A stretch of DNA of 33,055 bases, taken from NCBI GenBank assembly GCA_964058805.1, contig CAXKVV010001388.1, forward strand, positions 1 through 33,055, written 5' to 3'. Of this stretch, positions 20,036 through 31,372 are shown in pieces. Numbering within the stretch: position 1 is the stretch's first letter; every line of letters starts with the position of its first letter. The position numbers and the translations under genes were made by a program. This DNA comes from Schoenoplectus triqueter. Lineage: Eukaryota > Streptophyta > Magnoliopsida > Poales > Cyperaceae. The notes under the pieces were generated by a model. That model made no database searches. It had not been told where the DNA came from and saw nothing but the letters and a program-made list of their open reading frames with translations.

Positions 20036-22234
20036 GAGTAAGGAGTAATTAGGGGGTCAGATACAGAAGTTGTATTAAAAATATACCATTTTGGCAAAAT
20101 CAAGGAGGTCATAGAATTTACCCCGCTCTCCCTCCGTCACTGCTTGGGCAGACGTCATAGAATTTTCCTCGAATTTATGCAAATTTGATTAAGAGAAATG
20201 TCAAGAAAATGAGGACGAACAACGTGGAAATTCAAGTATCTTGTAGAGATCAACGACAAGCAAATTACACCAGAGCCTGATCCTGCACTTTACCTTGATA
20301 TTGTAGTGATATAAATTTCTGTTGCTTTCTCAATTCTCTTTATTGAATTTGCATAGGGGTTCCTATTAACACAAGTAATCAGTTACCACTGTTGGCCCAA
20401 TCCAGAATTTCGATTATAATACTGTGAAACTCTTTCATGCACAAGGCAACACATTACACAGCCCAGGCATGAAAAGGAGATGGAAAACATGAGAGAATCA
20501 AAAGCTTTGTCATGAAGCATTCAAATTTTGGAAAGCGCGTTATAATACGGATCCAAACCAAGCATCCAAACCTTTTTTCTTTAAAACCAAGCATCCAAAC
20601 TTGGAAAGCACCTTGTAAGGAAATTCTGACACTCCGTCCAGTACTGCAAGATTAAAAACTAAGTACTGGCATTAATTGAATTTTAATGCGTCGTTATTTT
20701 TGGTACTGAAGTCTGAACAAATGATTTTTTTCTAAAATCAAAAAGTCGCCTTGTTTGGTGACTATTGTTCCATGACCGCTTAAGCTAAAAAGCTTTTGCT
20801 CTGGCATATAAAAGAAGAGTATAATGTACAACCATAAAACTGGAAATTTGTTAATCCAATATAATAATTACTCCTGGTGATACTGCAAATCTGTAATGGA
20901 GAACACTCCATCCCAGTAAGTAAACAGGATAAGCTGTGGATAGTTGTTAAAGATCCAGGTTTACAGGAAAATACTTCCCATGTCGGACAACTTTTAAATT
21001 GGAAAATTTGTAATATTCCCGCAAATATTGCTCTGCTGCACTGAGATTAATGTAAAAATTCAATGCACGACACTTTATTATAACTTTTGTTGTTAGATAT
21101 TCAGTGAATTTGTATGATATGCATTTCTATGTCTGTTAACACTGAAATCTGTAAAAGTTAGTGCACTTGATTGGGTTAAACATGGTTATTTTTATAGCAT
21201 GAATTTACTTTCGATGTGATATTAACAACGTTAAATTTTTAGATGTACCTAAATTGTTTATTATCTTGCTTCTGGCATTCTCTATTTAGTTTTCTCAAAT
21301 CAACTTTTCTCGTAATATCATATTTTTTGTCTATAAATATTAAACCACTTTTTTTCCCCAGACTTCATTATTCAAAGCAAACAGTAAAGAACTAAACCAA
21401 AATGTTTAATAAACTTTAAAGACATTTCAGGAAAAGAAAAAGGAAGAAACCTCAAAGAAAACGATAATATCAGTTCTCTATCAGTCTATCATGAATAATT
21501 ATACATTCACAACAAAAATATTCAGAGAGACTAAGTCAATCTACAGGTAAAACCATATATGCTCTAATTATAGTTGCTTCCTGTATCAAATATCATTTAT
21601 TTTCTACTAGTGTTGGTGCCACAAGGATGTTATATCGAATATCACCACAGAATATAGTTATAATTGAGGGGCACTGAACCCAGATTATGTCCTAATTTAG
21701 AAAGCATTATCTTGAACAGCTACCGACATTCAGAAATTAATCAATGTTCCAATAGCCTCCCGGAAAGAAATGGGAGTTGGTGAAATATTTTCTCACTTTC
21801 TTTAAAAAAAAATCAATGTTTGGATAGAAATGTCATGTTTACAACTAAGCAGAGCTATTATAGAAAATTCCATTTTATGGCGAAAATTAAAGCTTAAGAT
21901 AACAATCTCCATGCTCATTTTAGACATTTGCTTTAAATAGAGCTTGTTTTTCTTCAAAGTTGCTTACTGCTATTGTGGTTGCCTGCTGAAGTGTTCACTA
22001 GGATGGTTTCTCTGAGGTACAGAACTCTTACTATTTTACTGGTACTGTACCAATTGCTGTGATGTTTGTCCTGACAATTTTTGGCAGACCTGTACAATCC
22101 AGTACCTACTTTTGTGCCCCCAATTTTGTAAATATGCTATTTTGAGACCATTATAAATTAGTGGGTTGAAACAGTAATTTGAGTGCAAAACATATTAAAG
22201 TCACTAATTACAAATCTTATGTGAATGTATATAG
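20036..22234. other. Region upstream of the bromodomain gene
   Basis: No frame here could be joined with confidence to the first visible bromodomain exon. The missing first exon(s), which should supply a start codon and a basic N-terminus, may be here but were not identified. No repeats with clear ends were seen. Confidence 0.4.
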
Positions 22235-25222
22235 GAGAAAAAAGTACAAGAAATCATTTGTAGGAGAGAAACGGAGAAGCGCCCGATTGTTGGCACTTGA
22301 AGTAGTTGGCAGTGGTAAATCATGTAATCAACTGCAATGGCAAGCAAATCATGAGGTCCTATATGCTATTTTGTTTGTATCATTTTCTTTGGACAATATT
22401 TGAGAATTCTATTTATGCAATTCATTCTTTCTTTTTTGCACGCCTGATGTTGATAGTAATATCCTTTTGTGGGTAGTCCTGCAATAACAAAGTTGATTGG
22501 ATGTACTATTAGCTTAACTTCTTTATAAAAATTCACATAATAACAATTCTATCTCTTTGTTCGATGCAGGATGTGTATCGTACACAAGGAATTGGTGAGA
22601 CAAGTAATGGTAGGGCCATAATTCATGCCAGTATTTTTCCCATTTCCAAAAGTTTGTTTTTTCTACAAATTGTAAGTACCTAATCGGAAGAGATAGTAGA
22701 TGCTTCAATATAGTTTTACCTTATAATGTAAAATAACAATTTTAGGCATTTGCTCAAACAACGGCACTACCGGCAAAATAATTCAACACGTCCTCGATGT
22801 TCTGGAATTGTAAGTTGTAATCCTTTTGGCTTACCTTCTTTTTGTACCTATAAACTTTATCACTAATTAATGATTTTGCCTTTATAAACTTCACCACAAA
22901 ATCTAGGTTGCCATAGTTAGTTAGCAAACTGACTCCACACAAAAGGCTTGAGAATAAGTTTTCTCATGAATCTGTGGTAATGTGACTGGTATCATGTCCA
23001 ATGCCTCAAGTATGCAAGTATCTTGTCAGTTCAGATGCCCATGTACTGACATCATGACTTTATCCACTTGCAGGAAAGATACCCATGAACTATTCACCAT
23101 GCCTGATAGCATGCAGGTATATCACCTGTAGTTCAATTCCATAACACAACATTTGGCAACAATCTTCATTTCAGTTTTAATAATAGGAAGTACAATTTAT
23201 TACTTTGCATTTAATTTGTCTCATCTCTATATCAGATTGATGATTACACAGAAAGAGTCAAAAGCCCAAGTGATTTTGCAACGCTAAGGCAAAAGCACAT
23301 TGATGGAATGTATACGACTTTGGAACAATTTGAGGTTCAAAACCATTTTGGTGAACTTCAAGATATTTTCAAGTAAATTGAACTAGCATGCCTTTCCATA
23401 TCTATAAAACTAATTATTCTATTTGCATTTTTTTTTGTCTCAAATGCAGAATGACGTCTATACTGTATTTAAAAAAGCAATTACTATCAATGACCACAAT
23501 ACCATTCCTTACAAACAGGTACTCAGATTAGTATTCATATAAACATATATTGTATTCATATAAACATATATTGTAAGTGTTGACAAAAAAATTTTTATTA
23601 AATTTGATTCGAATGCAATTCTAGGCCATTTTCTTACAAGATCAAGCAAAACAAGTTTTACAATCCTTGAAGAACAACCGCACAAACTCCAAGTTGGGCA
23701 TCTCTACTTGGCAGCAGAAGCATGTCAGGGACAGGAAGAAAATGAGGGAAAATGACAAAACTGCCCCTGCATCATCTAATCAAGCTCCACCTAGTGGAAA
23801 ACCCAACAATCATATATGTTCCAATAGGAAACTGGAAAATCTAGAAGTTAGTGTCACAGAAAACGGGAATGATGCATGTTTGTACAGAAACAAGAGATAT
23901 CTGAGAAATGTTCAGTTCAGATCTAAACAAAATCTTAAGACTAGAAAAGGTATTAAAACATCAAACCAGTTGCTTCTTTGTGGCACTCATGTAAAACATG
24001 AAAATACCTAAGTTTCCCCTCGGAAAGGTGAAAGATCAGTACCATGCATCCACCATCTGCAGTACCAGTAAAGTACATATATAACCTCAGTTGAGACTTC
24101 TTCAGCCTACAATCCATCATGAGAAAAAGCAGAAGAAAGTACAAAAAAATCCTTATTATTAATTAATCATAGCCAGTATTAGTCCAGAAGCACTTGCAAT
24201 CCTTTCCAACTTGTTTCCAGTTTCAAATCAACATTGATTATGGAATTTTTTTTAATGCAAGATAATGCCCCTAAAGAATAGCCTATTGATCACTTCAAGT
24301 TTTCAGAATCGCATAGGGTGGAACCGAGATTAACTTACATGGCTGACAAAGATTCGGAGATTGGCATGGATTCTTCGACATTTGGAAACCAAAATCCTTA
24401 TCTTACCCTTGTAAGTATCTTCCCTACTATATAATTTTGCTACTTCCCCTAAAAGTGCTTCTTGTAGCCATCTTGTGCACTGGTTCCAAGTGAAATGATC
24501 TGGCATGGTACCTTCCGGCACAATATTAGTTTAATTCGGATTGAATTTAACCACTTTTTTTTGAGTAATTTTCACCACATTTAACTTTAAGTACTTGAAT
24601 ATACAAACTAATTTCTCAGAAGCACTGCATCTTAATTTCTTGATCTATTTTTATAAATTTTTAGAATACACCAACTCCAACGTATCAGGAAAGCTTGTGC
24701 AATTTCACAAAAAATGCTGGTAAGCAAGCCCAAAGAGCTGCCGAGGAGAGGTGCCAGGTGTGCAGCAATAAGGCCCAAGATTCTTACTTTACAAGGAGGC
24801 CCTCCATCTTCCCAATATTTGACTCAGCAAGACTTCCACAGTTCTTCTCTTGGCAAATAAATTTGTACAACAGAAATTGCAAATTGGAAACTGATGAGTT
24901 GTTAAAATGGTTCCAATCCATTGGCACGCCTGAGTTCATTGAAAAGGGCAATTCTGCTCGCCCATCCTCAAACGAAAACATGCAGTCAGGAAACAAGGAT
25001 AAGAAACCTCTCCAACACATTACAGATTCTCCAAAGAAAGGATCGGAAAACTTGAGCCAGAAAGATATCCATGCAACGGCAAAGAAAATGACAATATTGA
25101 AAGAAGCTATGAAGGATACAAAAAATCTAACGACATCAAGTTCTTTTAATGGAGTTGTGTCAAGTCAGTTAGGATTTAGCCAATATGCTAATTTGTGTAA
25201 GCCATTTAACTCGGATTTGTGA
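22235..25222 (+). CDS. Plant bromodomain-containing protein, 5' end unresolved
   Basis: Nine exons with GT-AG borders and matching phases: 22235-22355, 22570-22609, 22746-22809, 23074-23116, 23236-23334, 23450-23518, 23625-23949, 24307-24410, 24665-25222 (TGA), about 473 codons with no internal stop. The bromodomain spans exons 3 to 7 (about residues 58-155): helix Z KIIQHVLDVL, then KDTHELF, a short ZA loop, DDYTERVKSPSDFATLR, GMYTTLEQFENDVY and ITINDHNTIPYKQA. The Asn of ITIN matches the acetyl-lysine-binding Asn; the usual PMDF is PSDF. Exon 1 has a basic KRRSARL patch. The last exon has a YQESLCNF...GKQAQ segment also found C-terminally in a plant bromodomain family. Expected role: acetyl-histone reading in the nucleus. 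No in-frame ATG starts exon 1, so at least one upstream exon is missing. Confidence 0.85.
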
Positions 25223-25330
25223 TATTAATCTCTTAAAAAGTATTTGAAATACAATGCATTGTAATATTTCGATACTGTCACTGTCGAAATATTAATCTTT
25301 ATTAGTTAATAGAATAATTAGTGGAAGCAG

Positions 25331-25695
25331 TTGTAGAATTTTTAAGTTGATTGATGAGAGATATGAAAAAAAAAAAATTATCTGTTTTAGTTGTATGATA
25401 TATGGATGGAAAGCTTGAAAGTCTAGTTATTGATGGTTTAAATTTTAAAGCGTTTGGAATTTCTTACATAGAGTTATGATTATTTTAGTGGATAGGGATT
25501 AACTGAAATAGCTGTTGTTTAGTATTTCATTTTTAATACGAATTTTCTAGATGCTTCTGTTGTTTTACCTTATAAATAGAGTTGTAATCTGTTGTTTGAG
25601 AGATAAGAAAGTTAGAAAAGTTTACAATAGAAAGAAAATTTATTTTATTCTCTTCTCTTATCTCAAAGTGTGATATTCATCATTCTCTTTTAACA
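25331..25695 (+). repeat. Copia 5' LTR
   Basis: It ends TTTTAACA three bases before the primer site. It contains a TATAAATAG promoter box (25571-25579) and an R/U5 zone rich in CTTCTCTTATCTC. The zone from 25604 onward is repeated at 27389-27470. The proposed start (TGTAGAATTTTT at 25331) is a guess from the TG terminus. Confidence 0.5.
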
Positions 25696-25698
25696 AAA

Positions 25699-25710
25699 TG
25701 GTATGAGAGC
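25699..25710 (+). other. Copia primer-binding site (mutated)
   Basis: TGGTATGAGAGC differs by one base from the TGGTATCAGAGC typical of plant Copia elements primed by initiator-Met tRNA, and sits just after the LTR end. Confidence 0.8.
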
Positions 25711-25719
25711 GAGTTTCAA

Positions 25720-27395
25720 ATGGCCACAAAAAATCTAATATTTCCTTCCAATACTCAATTCTAATCAAAACCAATTATGATAAATGATCACTGCGAATGA
25801 AGGCTATCATTGGTGCTAATGGCTTTTAGGACATTGTCGAGAAAGGCTATGAAGATCCCGAAGATGAGACGGGACTTACGGTAGCTCAGTTAGCTGCCTT
25901 GCAAAAAAAGAAAAAAGAAGATCAAGGCGCTCTAAGTATTATCCATAAAGGATTGGATGATGACATGTTCGAGAAGGTTGCCAATGAGATGCGAACAAAG
26001 GATACATGGGAGATTCTTCGCAACTTGGTGGTTGGAGCTGAAAAAGTGAAAAAGGTGCAGCTACAAACTCTAAGGAATAAGTTTGAGTCGATTGTGATGA
26101 AAGAGAGTGAGTCCATAGGTGACTACTTCACTCGAATATTGACGGTGATCAATCAAATGAAGAGGTATGGTGAGAGTAGTAGAGAAAATTTTGCGATCTC
26201 TCTATGCAAAATTCAATCATGTGGTAGTGGCAATTGAAGAGTCCATGGACATCGACTCCATGACGGTTGATAAGTTGAATGAGTCTTTGGTTGCTCATGA
26301 GGAGAGAATGAAGAGAAATCAACAAGAGCCAGTGGATCAAGCATTGCAAGCAAAGTTTTTCTCAAATCAAAAGGGGAATGACAAAGAAGGTCGAGGCCGA
26401 GGTCAAGGTCGAGGCCGAGGTCGTGGGCATGGCCAAGGATGAGGAGAACGTCATAAACAAGCTGAAAATGAAGAAAGAAGTGCCAACAACCCTACACGTG
26501 GTAGAGGACGTGATCGTGGAAGAGGCGGCCGAACAAATCGGTACAATATCGATTGTTCTAATTGTGGCAAATATAGTCATTATACAAGTGAATACTATTC
26601 TGAAAAAAAAAAAGTGGAGGGGAATGCTAATTTTGTAGCTAAGAAGGAAACAAAAAATAATGATGTGGTGTTATTGGCTAACAAGGAGAACGGTCCCGAG
26701 AAGAAGAATGTGTGGTATCTCGATACAGGTGCAAGCAACCATATGTGCGGGTATAAGTATATGTTCACCAAATTATAGCGGATGGTCATGTTTCTTTTGG
26801 TGATTTCTCCAAAGTGCGTGTAGAAATTGAAGGTAATATTTTAATAATGTTGAAAGATATAACCCAAAAGTTTATTTTAAATATTTATGAACAATTATTG
26901 GAACGTGATTACACGATTTTTATGAAAGATCGAACTCTTTACTTGCGTGACAAAAGTAATCAGTTAATTGCCCAAGTTGAAATGGCCACTAATAGAATGT
27001 TTAAGTTAAATTTGGTGAATATTGAAGTAACATGTTTAAAGATTTGTGTAGGAGAAAAAGATTGGTTATGACATTTAAGATTTGAACACATAAATTTTGG
27101 AGGGCTAAAATAAATGGTTAGTAAGAAATTGGTGTATGAATTGTCATCGATTAATTCTCTCGATAATTTTTTTGAAGAGTGTGTGATTGACAAGCACCCG
27201 AGTAATTTTCCAAAAGCAGCAGAATATCGAGCAAATAACTCCCTCAAATTGGTGCATACCAATATTTATGGTCTGATCCGACCGAACTTAGTTGATAAAA
27301 ACCGGTATTTCATAACTTTTATTAATGATTTTTTTCACAAAATTTAGATTTATTTCTTAAAAGAAAAATCGGATGCTTTTGAAGGTTTTAAGAAA
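25720..27395 (+). pseudogene. Copia gag-pol remnant
   Basis: From ATG 25720 the gag (UBN2-type) part is broken by stops, including TAG at 25827-25829 where Trp is usual (GFWDIV), a frameshift near 26170 and TGA at 26440-26442. An RGRGRG run follows, then a zinc knuckle whose last Cys is Tyr (CSNCGKYSHYTSEYY), then the protease motif WYLDTGASNHMCG near 26712-26750. The pre-integrase region and integrase start follow, where the first catalytic Asp is Asn (VHTNIYG, about 27252-27272). The frame ends in FLKEKSDAFEGFKK, where it runs straight into LTR sequence. Confidence 0.8.
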
Positions 27396-27470
27396 GTTAG
27401 AAGAGTTTACAATAAAAAAAATATTTTATTCATTTCTTTTCTTTTATCTCAAATATGATATTGACCGTTT

Positions 27471-28089
27471 TTTGCGCAATATACCGCACATCCAATTATA
27501 TTGATAATGAACTACTGACATATCAAGGCCTAATTCTTTCTCGAATACCAACAACCGTCTATTCCTTTTGCATGTAGTCGTATTTTTCCATTCTCCTCGT
27601 CAAACTAAGTAAAATAAAAAGAGTACATGACCTTAATTTTACAGTAGAGAAAAAGAAGACAAAAACCATACAGGCGCCATGAAGAAAATCAAAATAATAA
27701 GGTCCCGCGTCTAGGCCTAGATGAATTCGCGTACACTTCTCAACTTGACAACTTATCTTGTAGGTTTCTCCTCGTCGTTTGATCAGATCATGCATTCATG
27801 TGACCTTAATTCAGTAGTCATGCTTAAATCTCTGAAATCGAATCCGGGAAACTTTTTTAAATCAAAGACTGTTAGATAACTAATTTCATTAAAAAGCATG
27901 ATTACAACCTTAAAAAAATAAGAAAATATTTTTAATCCAACTCCATGAACTAGTATATATGAATAATAACAACTATAAATTCATCAATCAAAAAATATAT
28001 CAAAAATTATTCTCATGAATGCAAAAGCGTCTAACCCCTTTTTTGCACATTTAACACATTTTAAATGTGAAAAATTATCATAATTTCAC
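27471..28089. other. Intergenic, nothing recognised
   Basis: AT-rich sequence between the Copia remnant and the minisatellite. No frame, repeat border or RNA gene could be supported. Confidence 0.5.
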
Positions 28090-28465
28090 GGATTCATACT
28101 AGTTGAAATTCAGGGGTTTTATGTGAGTTGAATTTTAGGGGTTTATAACACTCAATTTTAAGGGTTTATACTAGTTAAATCTCAGGAGTTTATGCTAATA
28201 AAATTCAGGAGCTTATAGTACTCAATTTTACAGATTTAGAACATTTAATTTCAGATATTTATGACAGTTCTTTTTCAGGATTTTATTTCAGCTCAGTTTT
28301 TAGGGTTTATACCAGTTCAATTTTTAGAATTTATACTAGTTGAATTTCATAATTGATATCAGTTGAATTTTTAGGGTTTATAACACTCAATTTCAAGACT
28401 TATAACACTCAATTTGAGAGGTTTATACCAATTTGATTTTTAGGATTTTATACTAATTAAAATAT
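28090..28465. repeat. Degenerate 22-25-bp minisatellite, about 16 units
   Basis: Units follow the pattern TTTATAcyAgTTgAATTTyAGGG, for example TTTATACTAGTTAAATCTC and TTTATAACACTCAATTTTAAG. Length varies from 22 to 25 bases, and all units differ. Several junctions read TTTAGGGTTTA, resembling the plant telomere heptamer. Confidence 0.8.
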
Positions 28466-28599
28466 AGGGATGATAAAAGTTTTCGGTATAGGTATAGTAT
28501 ACCGAAGGCTTAACTGTCTAGGAAGGATGTGTGTATATGCTAAGATTGTGATCTCTTTTGTTGAAAAATAATAATTGAGGTATAATGGCTTAATTACAC

Positions 28600-29795
28600 A
28601 ATAATGACTGAAGTGTTTAAACTAAATAAGACAATTCAAACAATTCAATCATAATTCTCCAATAAAAAAATTGTAATATAATGTAAATAGAGAAGAGTGA
28701 GAGAAAGGCAAACACAAGGGTTTTAACGGAGTTCGAATATTGACGATCCTACTCTTCGGGACTCCCGACCCCCGACACGGTAACAAAATCGAGCCGATGT
28801 ACTAAATGAAGTAACAATTTATAAAGTTTAACCTTTCTCTTCTCACACAAAGCAAATGAAAGGTGAAAGACCGGAGTGAGATCACGTCTCGAAGGAGCGA
28901 GCTCAAAGGCTCTAAAGATGCGAGTGCACAATGTCTCGAAGGTGTTAGCTCACGGCTAGATCAAATACTAGAGAAAGGAAGAGAGACTAAAGCTCTAGAT
29001 TTGATAATAGAGGGAAAGAGATCAAATCAATTTAATTGAATCTTTGAATTTTGCCAATTAGCTTAAAATTGGTTGCTCTCTCTATAATAATTTTGCTCGT
29101 TTAAATATGATAATATTTTGCTAAAATGAACTCATGCTCTTGAGGAAAGAAAGAGCTAACCTTTATATAGAAAAAAGCAACACTGAAAAAGTGATTCTGC
29201 ACACAAACCATTACAGAACGGTTTGCAACCGATACACAATAATTTTTAATCATATCTTATTCATACAATATCAGATTTGGATGATCAAAAATATTTTGGA
29301 ACGATAAGACAAAAATCTACAACTTTTTTTTGGATAATTTCCAAATTCAGAGATAATCATAGTCTAAAATCTGATTGAAAATGGAAAAGTTTTCTGCTTG
29401 CAAACTGTTACAACGGTTTAAGGAACCATTACACCAGTTTGCAAGAATATAGTCGTTACTAACCGTTATTTTTGTTTTTTTCTTCAAAAACTATAACATA
29501 ATGGTTTGGACCATTTTCAATAGTTTAGGACCAGCAACTACAAAGAAAAAGTTCAGTCAATACTCTATGTAAGTTGAATCGATCTGTTTGTAGATTCAAT
29601 TTACATTGTACCTCAAAGATAGAGCTGATATGTTAGTAAGTTCATCTTCTCTGTCATTCCTACCTCACTGGACTGATCTGTTAGTAAGTCCAGAGTGCTT
29701 TAGTGATCTCATCACTGAAGCAATTGACCACTCGACCACTTGATTATCATTTAGCTATAGTATTTACTTCCCCCTTTCGAGATCCAGAGGTGTCT
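28600..29795 (-). mobile_element. Probable minus-strand LTR fragment
   Basis: Read on the minus strand, it has a CTATATAAAGG box (about 29161-29173) followed by a leader containing GTTAAAACCCTTGTGTTTGC (about 28710-28730), a layout common in Copia LTRs. The Athila element starts at its right edge, so this may be the target it inserted into. No terminal dinucleotides or target duplication could be fixed. Confidence 0.35.
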
Positions 29796-31237
29796 TGATA
29801 AGCCAAAATCACATATATATTCTGATAGGATTTGGTATCTAAAACTATACCATTTTACCCTTTTTATGTACTTTTTAGTTCAATTAGTTGATTTAGTTTG
29901 GATATTGCACAAAGTTCGAGATACTGCAATGGTTTCTTTGATTTTAGGACTTTTGGAGCATTTTGGGAATATTTGGATGAAGATGGAGTAAGTTAGGCGC
30001 AACTAGAACAATGAAGATCTTGCTGGAGAAAAACTGCATGAACCTTTTGACCCAAAAAGTTATCTTTTCGGGTCGAAAAGAGCTCTCTGTCAAGAAACCG
30101 CGTGAACTTTTTGGGTCAAAATCTTTTCTTTTCGGGCCGTAAAGAGCGGTTCTGTTTCGCCCCTGAAAGCATCTCTTCGCCCCAGAAGGCTCCAGATTCG
30201 ATTTTAAACAGAAGAGAACGCCTCCAAAAGTCCATAACCGCCCTAGGACAGATTGAAGAGAAGTTTTTTGGAGTTTCTTTGAGAGATTTGGAGAGAGAAG
30301 AAGGCAAAAGAAGGAGAAATCAAAAACTGGGTGTAACTCTTACTCTCTTGATGATTTTCTTTCTGTTTTTCATTGTTTTTATCTGTGATTCTTTCTCTTC
30401 CATGGAAGAGTAGTCGTCTCTCTAGGGTTTAGGCATGTAACTTGAAACTTGAAGTTTAATCGTACTTATTGTTGTTTTAATTGTTTTATTTTATGAATTG
30501 CTTTTGTGATTGTATTACTGTGCATGGATTGAATTGTTTTATGTTTGTATTAGTAATCCGTCTGGGATTAAAAACCCTAGATAGCATAGATTCATAACCT
30601 ACAAACGATATTAGATTTGCACATGTATCTTAGAGAATTATTTAGGTTTCTAACCAAAATCTGATGGTTCTCCGACCTCCAAAAGCGGTATCTAACCCTA
30701 GGTGATGGACCTAACCGTGAAGTCTAGGTTAGTTGGGACTTTTCTGAACATTTAAAGTATTAATTAGATGGACCTAACCGTGAATAATTAATCTTTGAAA
30801 GGTTTAGAATTACCAGAACTTAACGGGTTTTAATTAGGAAGAACGATGGACTTAACCGTGAAGTTTGCCCTAATTGAAATACTGTGCCAAACCCTAACCA
30901 GGAACTTGGTACTAAATTAGATGGTAACCCTCATAAATTAGCGTTAAAATACATAAATAGTACAATTAAAACTCAAGTGGATGGTGATGCTGAAACCCTA
31001 GACTCTCTTAACCTTGAAGTAATCCAAACTTAGTTCAATTTACTTGTTAATTTTAGAGAATTATTTAGTTTAGAAACCTTTTCAGATTTTACGGTCTAGC
31101 TTAAAGAAGTTGTCTATATTGATAGTTTAATCAGTCTCTGTGGGATCGATACCTAAATACTACACGGTAGGTCGTGCGCTTGTGGCTTCCTCTTGTGTGT
31201 ATTAGGTTAATTTTATTAGTTTGAAAATATCACAACA
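29796..31237 (+). repeat. Athila-type 5' LTR (1442 bp)
   Basis: It begins TGATAAGCC and ends ATCACAACA, seven bases before the primer site. It contains three copies of GATGGACCTAACCGTGAA (30704, 30767, 30845). A small frame at 30102-30413 has no domain and is not treated as a gene. Confidence 0.8.
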
Positions 31238-31244
31238 AGCTTTT

Positions 31245-31262
31245 TGGCGCCGTTGCCGGGGA
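31245..31262 (+). other. Primer-binding site, tRNA-Asp type
   Basis: TGGCGCCGTTGCCGGGGA, complementary to the 3' end of plant tRNA-Asp, the primer typical of Athila elements. Seven bases separate it from the LTR end. Confidence 0.9.
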
Positions 31263-31308
31263 CTGTTTTTAAATATCGATTGATCCAATAGTATTAAAGA
31301 CTAGACCT

Positions 31309-31364
31309 TTCTTTTATTTTTATTATTATTCTTTTTTTACCTTTATCTTGTTCTTTTCTTGCAG
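31309..31364 (+). promoter_or_regulatory. Splice-acceptor-like tract before gag
   Basis: A long T/C-rich run ends in TTCTTGCAG|GTT only nine bases before the CTG that begins the gag frame. By form it is a strong plant 3' splice site. Whether the leader is spliced is unknown. Confidence 0.35.
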
Positions 31365-31372
31365 GTTAAAAA

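Larger units (their letters stand above)
25331..27470 (+). mobile_element. Decayed, internally deleted Ty1/Copia retrotransposon
   Basis: Order: 5' LTR (about 25331-25695), tRNA-iMet-type primer site, gag with stops and a frameshift, protease motif, zinc-binding pre-integrase region, a short piece of integrase, then the last part of an LTR (27389-27470). Most of integrase, all of reverse transcriptase and RNase H, and the U3 part of the 3' LTR are missing. It begins about 100 bases after the bromodomain stop codon. The outer left border is uncertain, because the 3' LTR lacks the matching end and no target duplication could be read. Confidence 0.75.

Noticed and set aside
30102..30413. A 103-codon frame in the Athila LTR
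   Set aside because: No domain, lies wholly within the LTR, and composition matches non-coding LTR.
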